Assembly (NCBI RefSeq): GCF_001571105.1
Contig: NZ_BCTD01000005.1
Reading direction: 5' to 3' (one strand)
DNA: 64,000 nucleotides
Source of the DNA: Azotobacter vinelandii
GTDB taxonomy: Bacteria; Pseudomonadota; Gammaproteobacteria; Pseudomonadales; Pseudomonadaceae
Every line of letters starts with the position of its first letter. Within the stretch, counting starts at the first letter, position 1. Both the position numbers and the translations under genes were made by a program. Positions 42,686 through 51,560 of this stretch are shown here, piece by piece. The notes under the pieces were generated by a model. That model saw only the letters and a program-made list of their open reading frames with translations, was not told the DNA's origin and searched no databases.

Positions 42686-42971
42686 CCCTTTGCAAGGTTT
42701 TCCAGTGGCTTTTTGCTATCGGGCTGATATGGCGGTGGTGGGGGCGTAGCTGTAGCTATTGCCGCAGATGTGTGGAAGGGGACATCCACTTGGCGCGACT
42801 TCTGAAGGGCACGAGCCGAATTGATGATGGATGGAGAATGCCGAGAGCGATGAATGGTCGTCCTGGCGCCAGAATCCTGTGTTTTGATATCGACTTTCTG
42901 GCATGTGATGTACGCGGCATGGGCCCGGTCGCTTGGCGAGGCGGGATTTGCCGTAGGAGCTAGAATGCTCG

Positions 42972-44081
42972 ATGCATTGGTTTTTCCACATGCGTTTGGT
43001 TTCTTGGCCCATGGAAGAGAGCGCGAAAAGGAATATGTTTACAGTCAGTGTGAATTATGCACGGCTCGTCGAGGAGACGCTTAGGGCAGAGGGTTTGGAA
43101 ATTGAAAGTCTACTTAAGGAGTTGGGCTTAAACCCTAATATTTTCAATGATATAGAAGGATGTCGTGTCAAGAATCTTTCGAGGATCCTGAGTCGAGCCG
43201 TGGTGCAGAGCGGCAATCCGGATATAGGGCTCAAGGCCTATGGGCTGGTCAAGCCCGGGATTTACGATGTCGTGGGCTATGCGATGATGTCGAGCCCCGA
43301 TCTCAAAAGTGCTCTTCAGCATTTTGTCCGTTATTGCTCATTGATCGATAATGGCGTCGATTTTTCCCTGCATCGGGAGGGGCGCACCTATCGTCTGTGT
43401 GGCCGCCGCCATGGCGGTAGCAAGGCCATACCACGGCAGTTCTACGATGTCGGTATGGCGGCGTTGATTGCCTACCTGCGTTGGTTATGCGGGAACGCAC
43501 GGTTCACGCCTTTGTGTATCGAGTTCGTGCATGCGGAGCCGATTGATACGGAAGAATATGCTCGCATCCTGAACTGTCCTATCCGATTCAATTCTTCTCA
43601 TTTTTCCATTTTTTTCGATGCGACCCAACTGGACTCTCCTTTGAGCACCGCCGATGCGGCCTTGGCAAGCATGCACGAGCGTTTTGCCGAGCAGCGACTG
43701 CATGAGCAGAACTCCCAATTGAGTACTTGGCGAGTCCAGCAGTTGATCATGGAGCGGCTGAGCGACGGCGAGCCAACCATAGAAGAGATAGCGGGAACAC
43801 TTTGCGTGAGCAAACGCACCTTGCAGCGTTGTCTGAAGAAGGAGGGTACCCAATACAAGGATTTGCTGAATGAAACTCGTCGTGAGCAGGCTCATCTGTA
43901 TCTGTGCCATTCACATTTCAGCCTGCAGGAGGTCGCCTACCTGCTGGGGTTTCACGAGCACAGCAGTTTTTTCCGTGCCTGTTCGCGTTGGTTCGGTATG
44001 ACTCCGGGGCAATACCGGGCTCATAGAAGTTTTTTCCGAGCCGACTCCCGGAAGGGGCATGCCGTTGTCGCATACGGATGA
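42972..44081 (+). CDS. phbR: AraC-family activator of phbBAC
   Basis: The protein is up to 369 residues and is divergent from phbB. The C-terminal 100 residues hold the two AraC helix-turn-helix motifs (TIEEIAGTLCVSKRTLQRCLKKEG and LQEVAYLLGFHEHSSFFRACSRWFGMTPGQYR). Residues 30-230 form the N-terminal domain seen in OruR-type AraC regulators (ARLVEETLRAEGLEIESLL, GLKAYGLVKPGIYDVVGYAMMSS). The start is uncertain: ATG at 42972, 43011 and 43035 are all in frame. The last has AAGGAA very close to it, and homology-like sequence begins only after it. It activates phbBAC through the two boxes upstream of phbB. Confidence 0.92.
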   Translation: MHWFFHMRLVSWPMEESAKRNMFTVSVNYARLVEETLRAEGLEIESLLKELGLNPNIFNDIEGCRVKNLSRILSRAVVQSGNPDIGLKAYGLVKPGIYDVVGYAMMSSPDLKSALQHFVRYCSLIDNGVDFSLHREGRTYRLCGRRHGGSKAIPRQFYDVGMAALIAYLRWLCGNARFTPLCIEFVHAEPIDTEEYARILNCPIRFNSSHFSIFFDATQLDSPLSTADAALASMHERFAEQRLHEQNSQLSTWRVQQLIMERLSDGEPTIEEIAGTLCVSKRTLQRCLKKEGTQYKDLLNETRREQAHLYLCHSHFSLQEVAYLLGFHEHSSFFRACSRWFGMTPGQYRAHRSFFRADSRKGHAVVAYG

Positions 44082-44306
44082 TCGGCCCGTAGGAAAAAGC
44101 GTAAAACCAGCAAGCCTGGAGCGGGTTGGCTGGTATCCGTGGTGTGCAGGGCTCGTCGCTTGTAGTTCCCTGCATGCTGCGATGCAAAAAACCTTTGTTA
44201 GGGCTGCTCAACTGATTCCTGGTGCTCCGGCAGCAGGAGGAGTCCGATGTGTACGGCCTAATCCAGCCCGAAGCCTTGAAGTTCCATCAAATTTCCTCTT
44301 GGGTGA

Positions 44307-44353
44307 TTTTTGCGGTGCAAGAAAATACTTGCACAAAAAATTTTGCAGTGCAA
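44307..44353. promoter_or_regulatory. Candidate PhbF (PhaR-type repressor) operators upstream of phbP
   Basis: TTTTGC-GGT-GCAA (44307-44320) and TTTTGC-AGT-GCAA (44341-44353) share the TGC-N3-GCAA core reported for PhbF/PhaR repressors. Their centres are 33 bp apart, three helical turns. Between them GTGCAAG-AAAATA-CTTGCAC adds a further perfect dyad. The cluster is 87-133 bp before phbP. The remainder of the 44082-44439 gap shows no gene. Confidence 0.6.
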
Positions 44354-44439
44354 CAATGAAATCGTCCGTTGAATCCAAGAAGCCGTCAGCAGCGGCGTTG
44401 CCAGGCCAGTCCGGCCGTCACTATGCAGGAGATACCGTC

Positions 44440-45000
44440 ATGTCTTTTTTTGATCTGGAAAAAGTGGAAAGTGCCTCTAAGTCCAACCTGGATGCTGTTC
44501 AGCAACTGAGCAGCAAGCTTTTCGAGGGTGCCGAAGAGCTTGCCAAGCTGCAGTTCAAGACCATACGAGCCGCGACCGACGACAATTTCGAAAATTTGCG
44601 CAAGATAATATCGGTGCGTGACCCGCAGGCCTTCCTGGAGCTGCAGGCTTCTTTCTTCAAGCCCAACGAGCAGGCTGAGCGTCTCGTGGAGTTCAGCCGC
44701 CAGACTTATGACCTCATTTCCCGTTTTCAGGCAGAAGTCACCAGGCTGACCGAGCGCCAAATCGAAATCGGCACTCAGCAGGCTCAGGAAATCGTCGAAG
44801 AGATCTGCAAGAACGCTCCGGCTAGCGCCGAGCCGGTCGTATCCGTATTCAAATCTGCCGTCGAAGGGGCCGGCAACGTCTACGAGAGCGCGCAGAGAGC
44901 AGCCAAGCAGGCATCCGAAATCACCGCGAGTGGCATCGAAGCGGCCGCCAACGCCGCAGGTCAGGCGACTGCCCAAACCGCTGGCAAGAAGACTGCCTGA
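44440..45000 (+). CDS. phbP: Phasin, PHB granule-associated protein
   Basis: The protein has 186 residues. Start at 44440 (MSFFDLEKVESASKSN) follows GCAGGAGATACC; the open frame runs far upstream but is not protein-like. Residues 10-130 are amphipathic helix with the phasin pattern (LFEGAEELAKLQFKTIRAAT, DPQAFLELQASFFKPNEQAERLVEFSRQ). An Ala-rich tail resembling PhaF or histone H1-like repeats in reduced form ends in GKKTA. It coats PHB granules and limits their size. It lies between the activator and repressor genes and is probably controlled by PhbF. Confidence 0.92.
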   Translation: MSFFDLEKVESASKSNLDAVQQLSSKLFEGAEELAKLQFKTIRAATDDNFENLRKIISVRDPQAFLELQASFFKPNEQAERLVEFSRQTYDLISRFQAEVTRLTERQIEIGTQQAQEIVEEICKNAPASAEPVVSVFKSAVEGAGNVYESAQRAAKQASEITASGIEAAANAAGQATAQTAGKKTA

Positions 45001-45060
45001 CAGTAGCTGGTGACCGCTGCGCCATGGTTTTACCTTCCTTGAGTCCTTTGGCGATGAAGG

Positions 45061-45585
45061 TCAGCTTTGGCCTTCATCGCCATCTTTCTTTCCGCCTGTT
45101 TTGCCGGTAAAACCGGAAAAAATGCCGAACATGTTCTGAGTATTCAGGTAAAGCTTCTTGGATTGTTCGACGTACTGGCGCATCAGGTCCTGCATCATGG
45201 GGGCCTGGCTCTGCATGAAATCTGTCCAGGCCTGAGTGGATTGCACTCCAGCCTGAGTCTGTACCTCTATGACGCTTTGGATGCTTTTTTCCAGATAGCT
45301 GGTGAGTACGCCCTGGAAGGGGCCGTAGAAGCGAATGATCCCTTTGAGCATTTCGCTGGAAAAAATCGGCTCACCATCGCTTTCGGCCTCCTGGATGATT
45401 TGCAAGAGGATGTTGCGGGTCAGATCTTCCCCGGTTTTCGCGTCGATTACTTGAAAGGGTTCTTCGCTGACCACCAACTGGCGGATATCGGCAAGCGTGA
45501 TGTGGCTGCTGGTGCGAGTGTCATACAAACGGCGATTCGGATACTTTTTGATCAGACGAACATCGTTTCGGCCATTGGCTGACAT
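45061..45585 (-). CDS. phbF: PHB synthesis repressor, PhaR/PhbF family
   Basis: The protein has 174 residues. The N-terminal DNA-binding domain is clear: RLIKKYPNRRLYDTRTSSHITLADIRQLV. It is followed by FQVIDAKTGEDLTRNILLQII and the accumulation-regulator repeats around ILLQIIQEAES and MLKGIIRFYG. In this family the protein binds both PHB and operator DNA; nascent PHB titrates it away, freeing phasin transcription. It converges with phbP across 60 bp. Confidence 0.93.
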   Translation of the reverse strand: MSANGRNDVRLIKKYPNRRLYDTRTSSHITLADIRQLVVSEEPFQVIDAKTGEDLTRNILLQIIQEAESDGEPIFSSEMLKGIIRFYGPFQGVLTSYLEKSIQSVIEVQTQAGVQSTQAWTDFMQSQAPMMQDLMRQYVEQSKKLYLNTQNMFGIFSGFTGKTGGKKDGDEGQS

Positions 45586-45746
45586 GCGTATATCTCATTG
45601 TATGACGGGGCCTATCATGGTAACCCGAATGGCAGTCGTCTGGCCGGCCGAAGACAACATCCAAGGCGCGAGACCCTGCAGCGTGGGCGCGCTTTGCTTC
45701 CAAGAGTACGCCTTGGGTGCTGCCAGGTCAGGGCAGGCTCGTCGTA

Positions 45747-46292
45747 TCACTTGATCAGACTGAGAAATTCACTGCGGGTGGCTGTATTGCTGCGGAAGTG
45801 GCCGAGCATTACCGAAGTGACCAGGGTGGAGTTCTGCTTTTCCACGCCACGCATCATCATGCACATATGTTGCGCTTCGATCACCACGCCCACTCCCGAG
45901 GCTCCCGTGACTTGTTCCACTGCCTCGGCGATCTGACGGGTAAGGTTCTCCTGGATCTGCAGACGTCGCGCGAACATGTCGACGATTCGGGCGACCTTCG
46001 ACAGGCCCAGAACCTTGCCATTGGGTAGATAAGCCACATGCGCCTTGCCAATGAACGGCAGCATGTGATGCTCGCAGAGCGAATACAGCTCGATGTTCTT
46101 CACCATCACCATTTCGCTGTTGTCCGAGCTGAACAGGGCGCCGTTGACGACCTCCTCAAGGGTCTGCTGATAGCCGCGGCAGAGATACTGCATGGCCTTG
46201 GCCGCACGCTTGGGCGTGTCGACCAAACCTTCACGGGAAACGTCCTCGCCGAGCTGGGCGAGAATCGCGGTGTACTGCTGTTCCAGGGACAT
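45747..46292 (-). CDS. folE: GTP cyclohydrolase I
   Basis: This 181-residue enzyme opens GTP to dihydroneopterin triphosphate, the first step in tetrahydrofolate synthesis. Start at 46292 ([11 protein letters not shown]) has GCAGGAATATCC upstream; the long frame before it is not FolE-like. The zinc and active-site motifs are [20 protein letters not shown] and [17 protein letters not shown]. It is the shorter zinc-dependent type, not the FolE2 form. Confidence 0.95.
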
Positions 46293-46383
46293 GGATATTC
46301 CTGCGAGAGCTTTTTGATGAGATACACGAGCGTGCAGGTTAGGGGGGCGTAATGAGGGTTGCAAGCATGCCAAGGTGATTCGG

Positions 46384-46944
46384 CTATTCGTCGCGCCCCT
46401 CGAGCATGGTGCGTTTGAGCAGCACATAGACGGCTCCCGTGCCGCCATGGCGGGGTAGGCAGGAGGTAAAGCCGAGTACCTGTGGATGCTGACGCAGCCA
46501 GGTGTTGACGTGACTCTTGACCATGGGGCGCTTGCCATCCAGTCGGGCAGCCTTGCCATGGGTGATGCGCACGCAGCGCACTTCCAGTCTGATGGCTTCG
46601 GCAAGAAAGGCCCAGAGGGTTTCGCGGGCTTTCTCCACACTCATGCCATGCAGATCCAGACTGCCCTCGAAGGCGATCTGCCCGGCCCGGAGTTTGCGCA
46701 TCTGGCCCTCCTGGACGCCATCACGCGCCCAATGGAGGTCGTCCTCGGCAGCCACATCGATGACGAATTGATCGGACAGACCGTCGATTTGCTGCGTTTC
46801 GACCTGCTGCATGGCTGCCTGGCGGCGGCTGGTGATCTGTCGCCGGTCGCGCTGGCGCACGCCGGTGTCGGCGCGATCATCCCGACGCAGCGGTTTGACG
46901 CCGAGAGTGGCGGATTGGAACAGGGCGAAATCGTTATCGGACAT
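46384..46944 (-). CDS. smrA: Smr-domain protein (SmrA-like)
   Basis: This 186-residue protein has a C-terminal Smr domain, related to the MutS2 C-terminus and often an endonuclease: [41 protein letters not shown] and [16 protein letters not shown]. The start at 46944 (MSDNDFALF) is preferred; the frame opens 42 codons earlier at 47070. The N-terminal 80 residues are charged and probably flexible. Nucleic-acid target unknown. It is followed by folE after 91 bp on the same strand. Confidence 0.87.
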
Positions 46945-46996
46945 GGGCTGACCTCCATGAGAGGCACCTAGTTTAACCAATGGATGCCTTCCGGCG

Positions 46997-47323
46997 TCAG
47001 TCGTGCTTTTTAGTAGGGGTGAAAGCGCTGCCGGAATGCCGTATGGCGCGCAGGCCACGCCGACAGACACGCCAGGCGTGAATGCCCGCCCAGAGCAGCA
47101 GGAGACCGAGGATCAGGAGAAGTACGGCGGCGCCGACGGAGAGTTCGGGAAGATCCCGGCCCGCTCCGGGAGTCGGAGCTTGGCCAAGCAGGGAGGCGGT
47201 ACCTGCCATGGCGAGCAATATGCCCAGAGAGGCGGATAAGGTTGCAAGTCCCGCCCCAAAACGCCAGCGGTTGATCTGCAGCTTGTGGGCGGATGATGAG
47301 GTGGACTCGTCAGTCGGCTTCAT
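46997..47323 (-). CDS. Small two-helix inner-membrane protein, unknown function
   Basis: The protein has 108 residues. Two hydrophobic stretches (AGLATLSASLGILLAMAGTASLLG and SVGAAVLLLILGLLLLWAGIHAW) flank a short loop, and the C-terminus is basic (RVCRRGLRAIRHSG). This looks like an integral membrane protein with both ends in the cytoplasm. I do not recognise the family. It is upstream of smrA in the same direction, 52 bp away, so possibly co-transcribed. Confidence 0.7.
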   Translation of the reverse strand: MKPTDESTSSSAHKLQINRWRFGAGLATLSASLGILLAMAGTASLLGQAPTPGAGRDLPELSVGAAVLLLILGLLLLWAGIHAWRVCRRGLRAIRHSGSAFTPTKKHD

Positions 47324-47430
47324 TGAGGGCTCCTCCCGCCGAGGTCTTGGCCCTTGGCGCTCGGCAACTGGTAGTACAGTCTGTCGCCGAGCATCGAATG
47401 TTTTATATACGCGCTGTGTTCGGGGCTCGG

Positions 47431-48024
47431 TTAGAGTAGTGCCTGCGCGTCGGGCACTATGGCCGCGAAGTTGTCGGCGAGGCTGGCGATCTCGACGCGG
47501 TGGACCTGCTCCGCACTGAGGGTTCCATTCGGGCTCGGCAGGTCACGGGTAGCACAGGCGCGATCCACCAGGGTGCAGCGATATCCATAATCCTTGGTTG
47601 CACGCACGGTGCTGCTGATGCTGGAGTGGGTCATGAAGCCGCAGACGATCAGGTCCAGACGGCCGATCGCCTGCAACCGGTCATGCAGGTCGGTGCCGGA
47701 GAAGGCGTTCGGCAGGCGCTTCTCCACGACGATTTCTCCCGGCTGCGGTGCGACTTCCGGGATGAGCTGGCCACGCGTACCCTGCGGATCGAGGAAGCCT
47801 CCGGGAATACCGAGGTGTTTCACATGCACCACCGGGGTGCCTGCGGCGCGAGCGGCGGCCAGCAGGCCGGCGATCTCCACGATTGCAGACTCGAGCCCAG
47901 GCAAGCGCAGGATGCCACTGCGGTACTCTTCCTGCGCATCGATGACGAGCAGGGTGGCATTCTTCAGGTGGGCCGGTGTAAAGCTGCGGCCTGTGATCTG
48001 CATCACGGTTTGTGGTTGGGGCAT
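47431..48024 (-). CDS. Isochorismatase-family hydrolase with altered catalytic Cys position
   Basis: This 197-residue protein has the cysteine-hydrolase fold. The general-base Asp is in LLVIDAQEEYRSG and the Lys in VVEKRLPNAFSGT. The nucleophile loop reads GFMTHSSISSTVRAT, whereas relatives usually read GFMTHMCV/GxxTxxCV. Ser therefore stands where the catalytic Cys is expected. The codons (CAC TCC AGC ATC) are clear. It could be a serine variant, a binding protein or an inactive relative. Substrate not evident. Single gene, divergent from prmB. Confidence 0.85.
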   Translation of the reverse strand: MPQPQTVMQITGRSFTPAHLKNATLLVIDAQEEYRSGILRLPGLESAIVEIAGLLAAARAAGTPVVHVKHLGIPGGFLDPQGTRGQLIPEVAPQPGEIVVEKRLPNAFSGTDLHDRLQAIGRLDLIVCGFMTHSSISSTVRATKDYGYRCTLVDRACATRDLPSPNGTLSAEQVHRVEIASLADNFAAIVPDAQALL

Positions 48025-48356
48025 GGTGGCTCCTCCATGGAAAAACGGCGCGGATTGTCTCCTTCCTGTCTTCAGAAGTGAACAAACATCACCTTAAGTC
48101 TATGAGACGGGGCGACCGCCGGGCTTGGAGATGCCTATCGAGCCGACAATCGCCGGGGCTCCGGGTTGGCCGCTCTCCACCCTTGTGCGATGCCTCGCAT
48201 GCTTTGCGACAAGCCTGATTCGGCCCATGGAGTGCCAGTCTTTCGCCATGGAGTCAAGCAGCCGGATTGCTCGCATTACCCTACAGGCGCGGCTTGTTTC
48301 CAGCCGGGGGATTCCCGCTGCCTGCTAGAATGCCCGCTTTTGGTTGGGAGATATAC

Positions 48357-49277
48357 ATGGCAGCCATTCCGACCCGCCTGCGTACCCCGCGCGATTATAT
48401 CCGTTGGGCGGTCAGTCGTTTCCATGCCGAGGGGCTGTATTTCGGTCACGGTACCGACAACGCTTGGGACGAGGCTCGCCAACTGGTACTCGGCGCCCTG
48501 CATCTGCCTTGGGAAACGGCCGACGGTTATCTGGACTGCCGTCTCGAAGAAGACGAATGCATGCATCTGGGCGCTTTGCTCCAGCGCCGCATCGAAGAGC
48601 GTATCCCGGCGGCCTATCTGCTCGGCGAGGCTTGGTTCTGCGGGCTGCCTTTCCTGGTCGACGAACGGGTGCTGGTGCCGCGCTCGCCGATTGCCGAGCT
48701 GATTGGCCAGCGTTTCGCTCCCTGGCTGCCACACGAGCCGACGCGGATTCTCGATCTCTGTACCGGCTCCGGTTGCATCGGCATCGCTTGTGCCCATGAG
48801 TTTCCCGGGGCAGAGGTGGTGCTGGCCGATCTGTCTTTCGACGCGCTCGAAGTGGCCAATCGGAACATCGAGCGCCACGCTCTCGACGAGCGTGTCTATA
48901 CCGTGCAGGGAGATGGCTTCGCCGGTCTGCCGGGGCAGCGGTTCGACCTGATCGTTTCCAATCCGCCCTATGTGGACGCCGAGGATTTCGCCGACATGCC
49001 GGAAGAATACCGCCATGAACCGGCCATGGGGCTGGCCTGTGGCGAAGATGGCCTGGATCTGGTCCGGCGCATGCTGGCGGAGGCGGCCGACCACCTGACC
49101 GAGCGGGGCGTACTGATTGTCGAGGTGGGGAACAGCCAGGTGCATGTTGAGACACTCTACCCGGAAGTGGATTTCACCTGGCTGGAGTTCACCCGGGGCG
49201 GGCATGGCGTCTTCCTGCTGAACGCCGCCCAGTGCCGGGAGTATCGGGATCTGTTTTGCATTCGGCTTCGGCCCTGA
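48357..49277 (+). CDS. prmB: Ribosomal protein L3 N5-glutamine methyltransferase
   Basis: This 306-residue SAM-dependent methyltransferase modifies a glutamine of ribosomal protein L3. Start at 48357 (MAAIPTRLRTPRDYIRW) follows GGGAGATATAC; the earlier in-frame ATG at 48267 is not supported. The SAM site is ILDLCTGSGCIGIA, the PrmB/HemK glutamine-binding motif is IVSNPPYVDAEDFADMP, and FLVDERVLVPRSPIAELI is typical of PrmB rather than PrmC. Often it neighbours aroC, as here. Confidence 0.94.
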   Translation: MAAIPTRLRTPRDYIRWAVSRFHAEGLYFGHGTDNAWDEARQLVLGALHLPWETADGYLDCRLEEDECMHLGALLQRRIEERIPAAYLLGEAWFCGLPFLVDERVLVPRSPIAELIGQRFAPWLPHEPTRILDLCTGSGCIGIACAHEFPGAEVVLADLSFDALEVANRNIERHALDERVYTVQGDGFAGLPGQRFDLIVSNPPYVDAEDFADMPEEYRHEPAMGLACGEDGLDLVRRMLAEAADHLTERGVLIVEVGNSQVHVETLYPEVDFTWLEFTRGGHGVFLLNAAQCREYRDLFCIRLRP

Positions 49278-49306
49278 GCCGTGAGTCGGATGCGCTCGGT
49301 TGGACG

Positions 49307-50260
49307 CTACCGAGTCGTTTCGCCCCGCAGGATGAAGTCGCCGATCGCTTGTCCCAGGACGCTGGCCAGCGGCAACTCCGGATTGTTGTAGGAGGGCAAC
49401 TGGTGCTGCACATCCGCCGGGACGATACGCAGCACATGATTCATGCCGTCGACCGGTAGCAGCTCGGCGTCGGGTTTGGCGGCCTTCAGGGCTTCGGCGT
49501 CCTTCATCCCGACCTGGATGTCGTGGCGTCCCTGGACGATCAGCGCCGGAATGCGCACCTGGGCGAAGGCCCCTGCCGGATCCTGGCGGAACAGCGAGAT
49601 CAGATAGGGTTGTACGCTCGGGCGAAACAGCACCTCGAGCGGCTCGGGGATCTGCTCGTGAGTGCGTCCCGCCTTGAGTTCGTCGATCAGCGCCGCGCTG
49701 AAGGCCAGCAAGGGTGGTGGCAGGCGCGTGCTGAGTTGTTCCAGCAGTACCTGGTCGATCGGACGGCCGCTGCCGGCGATGACGACCAGCGCGTCGGCGC
49801 CGGCCTGTTCGGCGGCCAGGCTGGCGATCAGCGCGCCTTCGCTGTGACCGATCAGCACCAGACGGGAAAAGCGCGGGTCGGCACCCAGCTCGCGGCCCCA
49901 GGCGGCCGCATCGGCGACGTAGCCTTCCACGCTCAGCATCCGCTCGTCCGGGGCGGCGGCCAGGCTGGCGGCGACACCGCGCTTGTCGTAGCGCACGCTG
50001 GCGATGCCGCGCCGGGCCAGGGCTTCGGCCAACCGCTTGAGACTGTCGTTGCGGCCGGCCGGATTGTTGCCGTTGCGGTCGGTGGGGCCGGAGCCGGCGA
50101 TCAGCAGGGCCACGGGCACCGGGTTGGCGTCCTGCGGCAGCAGCAGCGATCCATACAGTACTCCGCTCGGGGTCGCCAGCTCGATGGGCTGGTGCTGAAC
50201 GGTCCTGGCATGGACGAAACCTGCCACCAGGAGCAGAAACAGCAGGAATATTCGCGACAT
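49307..50260 (-). CDS. Secreted alpha/beta hydrolase
   Basis: The protein has 317 residues. Start at 50260 (MSRIFLLFLLLVAGFVHARTV) gives a clear signal peptide; the longer frame to 50383 is rejected for that reason. The nucleophile elbow is LVLIGHSEGALIASLA (Gly-His-Ser-Glu-Gly), the early motif is ALLIAGSGPTDRNGNN, and probable acid and His are in VQGRHDIQVG and DGMNHVLRI. The fold matches the YqiA/dienelactone-hydrolase-like group, probably periplasmic. Substrate unknown. It converges with prmB and diverges from aroC. Confidence 0.85.
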   Translation of the reverse strand: MSRIFLLFLLLVAGFVHARTVQHQPIELATPSGVLYGSLLLPQDANPVPVALLIAGSGPTDRNGNNPAGRNDSLKRLAEALARRGIASVRYDKRGVAASLAAAPDERMLSVEGYVADAAAWGRELGADPRFSRLVLIGHSEGALIASLAAEQAGADALVVIAGSGRPIDQVLLEQLSTRLPPPLLAFSAALIDELKAGRTHEQIPEPLEVLFRPSVQPYLISLFRQDPAGAFAQVRIPALIVQGRHDIQVGMKDAEALKAAKPDAELLPVDGMNHVLRIVPADVQHQLPSYNNPELPLASVLGQAIGDFILRGETTR

Positions 50261-50372
50261 CGTGGACGGCCATGGCTGCGCGCCGGCTGGCGCAGGGCGG
50301 AGGATGAACTGGCAGTGCCCCCTGGGTATACTCGCACACCTTCGATCTGGCTGATTGTTCGCGGAGCCCTGT

Positions 50373-51464
50373 ATGTCCGGCAATACTTACGGCAAGCTGT
50401 TCACTGTCACCACGGCCGGCGAGAGCCATGGCCCGGCCCTGGTTGCCATCGTCGACGGCTGCCCGCCCGGGCTGGAACTGTCGGCCGCCGACCTGCAGCG
50501 CGACCTCGACCGGCGCAAGCCGGGCACCAGCCGCCACACCACCCAGCGTCAGGAAGACGATGCGGTGGAGATCCTCTCCGGCGTGTTCGAGGGCAGGACC
50601 ACCGGCTGCCCGATCGCCCTGCTGATCCGCAATACCGACCAGAAATCCAAGGACTATTCGGCGATCAAGGACCTCTTCCGCCCGGCCCATGCCGACTACA
50701 CCTATCATCACAAGTACGGCATCCGCGACTACCGGGGCGGCGGCCGCAGTTCGGCGCGCGAGACCGCCATGCGCGTGGCGGCCGGCGCCATCGCCAAGAA
50801 GTATCTGGCGACCCAGGGTGTGTCCGTGCGCGGTTACATGAGCCAGCTCGGTCCGATCGAAATCTCTTTCAAGGATTGGGACTCGGTGGAGCGGAACGCC
50901 TTCTTCTGTCCCGATCCGGACAAGGTGCCCGAGTTGGAGGCCTACATGGACCAGTTGCGTCGCGATCAGGATTCGGTCGGGGCCAGGATCAGCGTGATCG
51001 CCGAAGGCGTGCCGCCGGGGCTCGGCGAGCCGATCTTCGATCGTCTGGATGCCGAACTGGCCCATGCGCTGATGAGCATCAATGCGGTCAAGGGCGTGGA
51101 GATCGGCGCCGGCTTCGCCAGCGTCGCCCAGCGCGGCACCGAGCACCGCGACGAACTCACCCCGGATGGCTTCCTGTCCAACAATGCCGGCGGTATTTTC
51201 GGTGGAATCTCCTCGGGTCAGCCGATCGTCGCCCACCTGGCGCTCAAGCCGACTCCCAGCATCACCACTCCGGGCCGTTCCATCGACATCCACGGCAACC
51301 CGGTGGAGGTGGTCACCAAGGGGCGCCACGACCCCTGTGTCGGCATCCGCGCCACTCCGATCGCCGAGGCCATGATGGCGCTGGTGCTGATGGATCATCT
51401 GCTGCGTCATCGGGCGCAGAATGCCGGGGTTCGAGTACTCACCCCGGTGCTGCCGCAACTGTGA
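50373..51464 (+). CDS. aroC: Chorismate synthase
   Basis: This 363-residue enzyme converts EPSP to chorismate using reduced FMN, the last common step of aromatic amino acid synthesis. Signatures: GKLFTVTTAGESHGPAL at the N-terminus, RYRGGGRSSARETAMRVAAGA (here IRDYRGGGRSSARETA) and the C-terminal GRHDPCVGIRATPIAEAMMALVL. The length is standard. Start ATG at 50373; an ATG six codons upstream is in frame. Confidence 0.97.
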   Translation: MSGNTYGKLFTVTTAGESHGPALVAIVDGCPPGLELSAADLQRDLDRRKPGTSRHTTQRQEDDAVEILSGVFEGRTTGCPIALLIRNTDQKSKDYSAIKDLFRPAHADYTYHHKYGIRDYRGGGRSSARETAMRVAAGAIAKKYLATQGVSVRGYMSQLGPIEISFKDWDSVERNAFFCPDPDKVPELEAYMDQLRRDQDSVGARISVIAEGVPPGLGEPIFDRLDAELAHALMSINAVKGVEIGAGFASVAQRGTEHRDELTPDGFLSNNAGGIFGGISSGQPIVAHLALKPTPSITTPGRSIDIHGNPVEVVTKGRHDPCVGIRATPIAEAMMALVLMDHLLRHRAQNAGVRVLTPVLPQL

Positions 51465-51560
51465 GCCTGGGCGCGGGCCGCTCAGGGCTCCTCGATTCCC
51501 GACGGCCATCCTGCTGGATGTCGTCCGGAACCCCGGTTCGGCTCGCGCTTTGATCAAGCC

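Noticed and set aside
42965..43084. Short plus-strand frame starting at 42965 behind a good GGAG
   Set aside because: It overlaps the phbR start in another frame and ends after about 39 codons; at most a leader peptide, with no supporting evidence.
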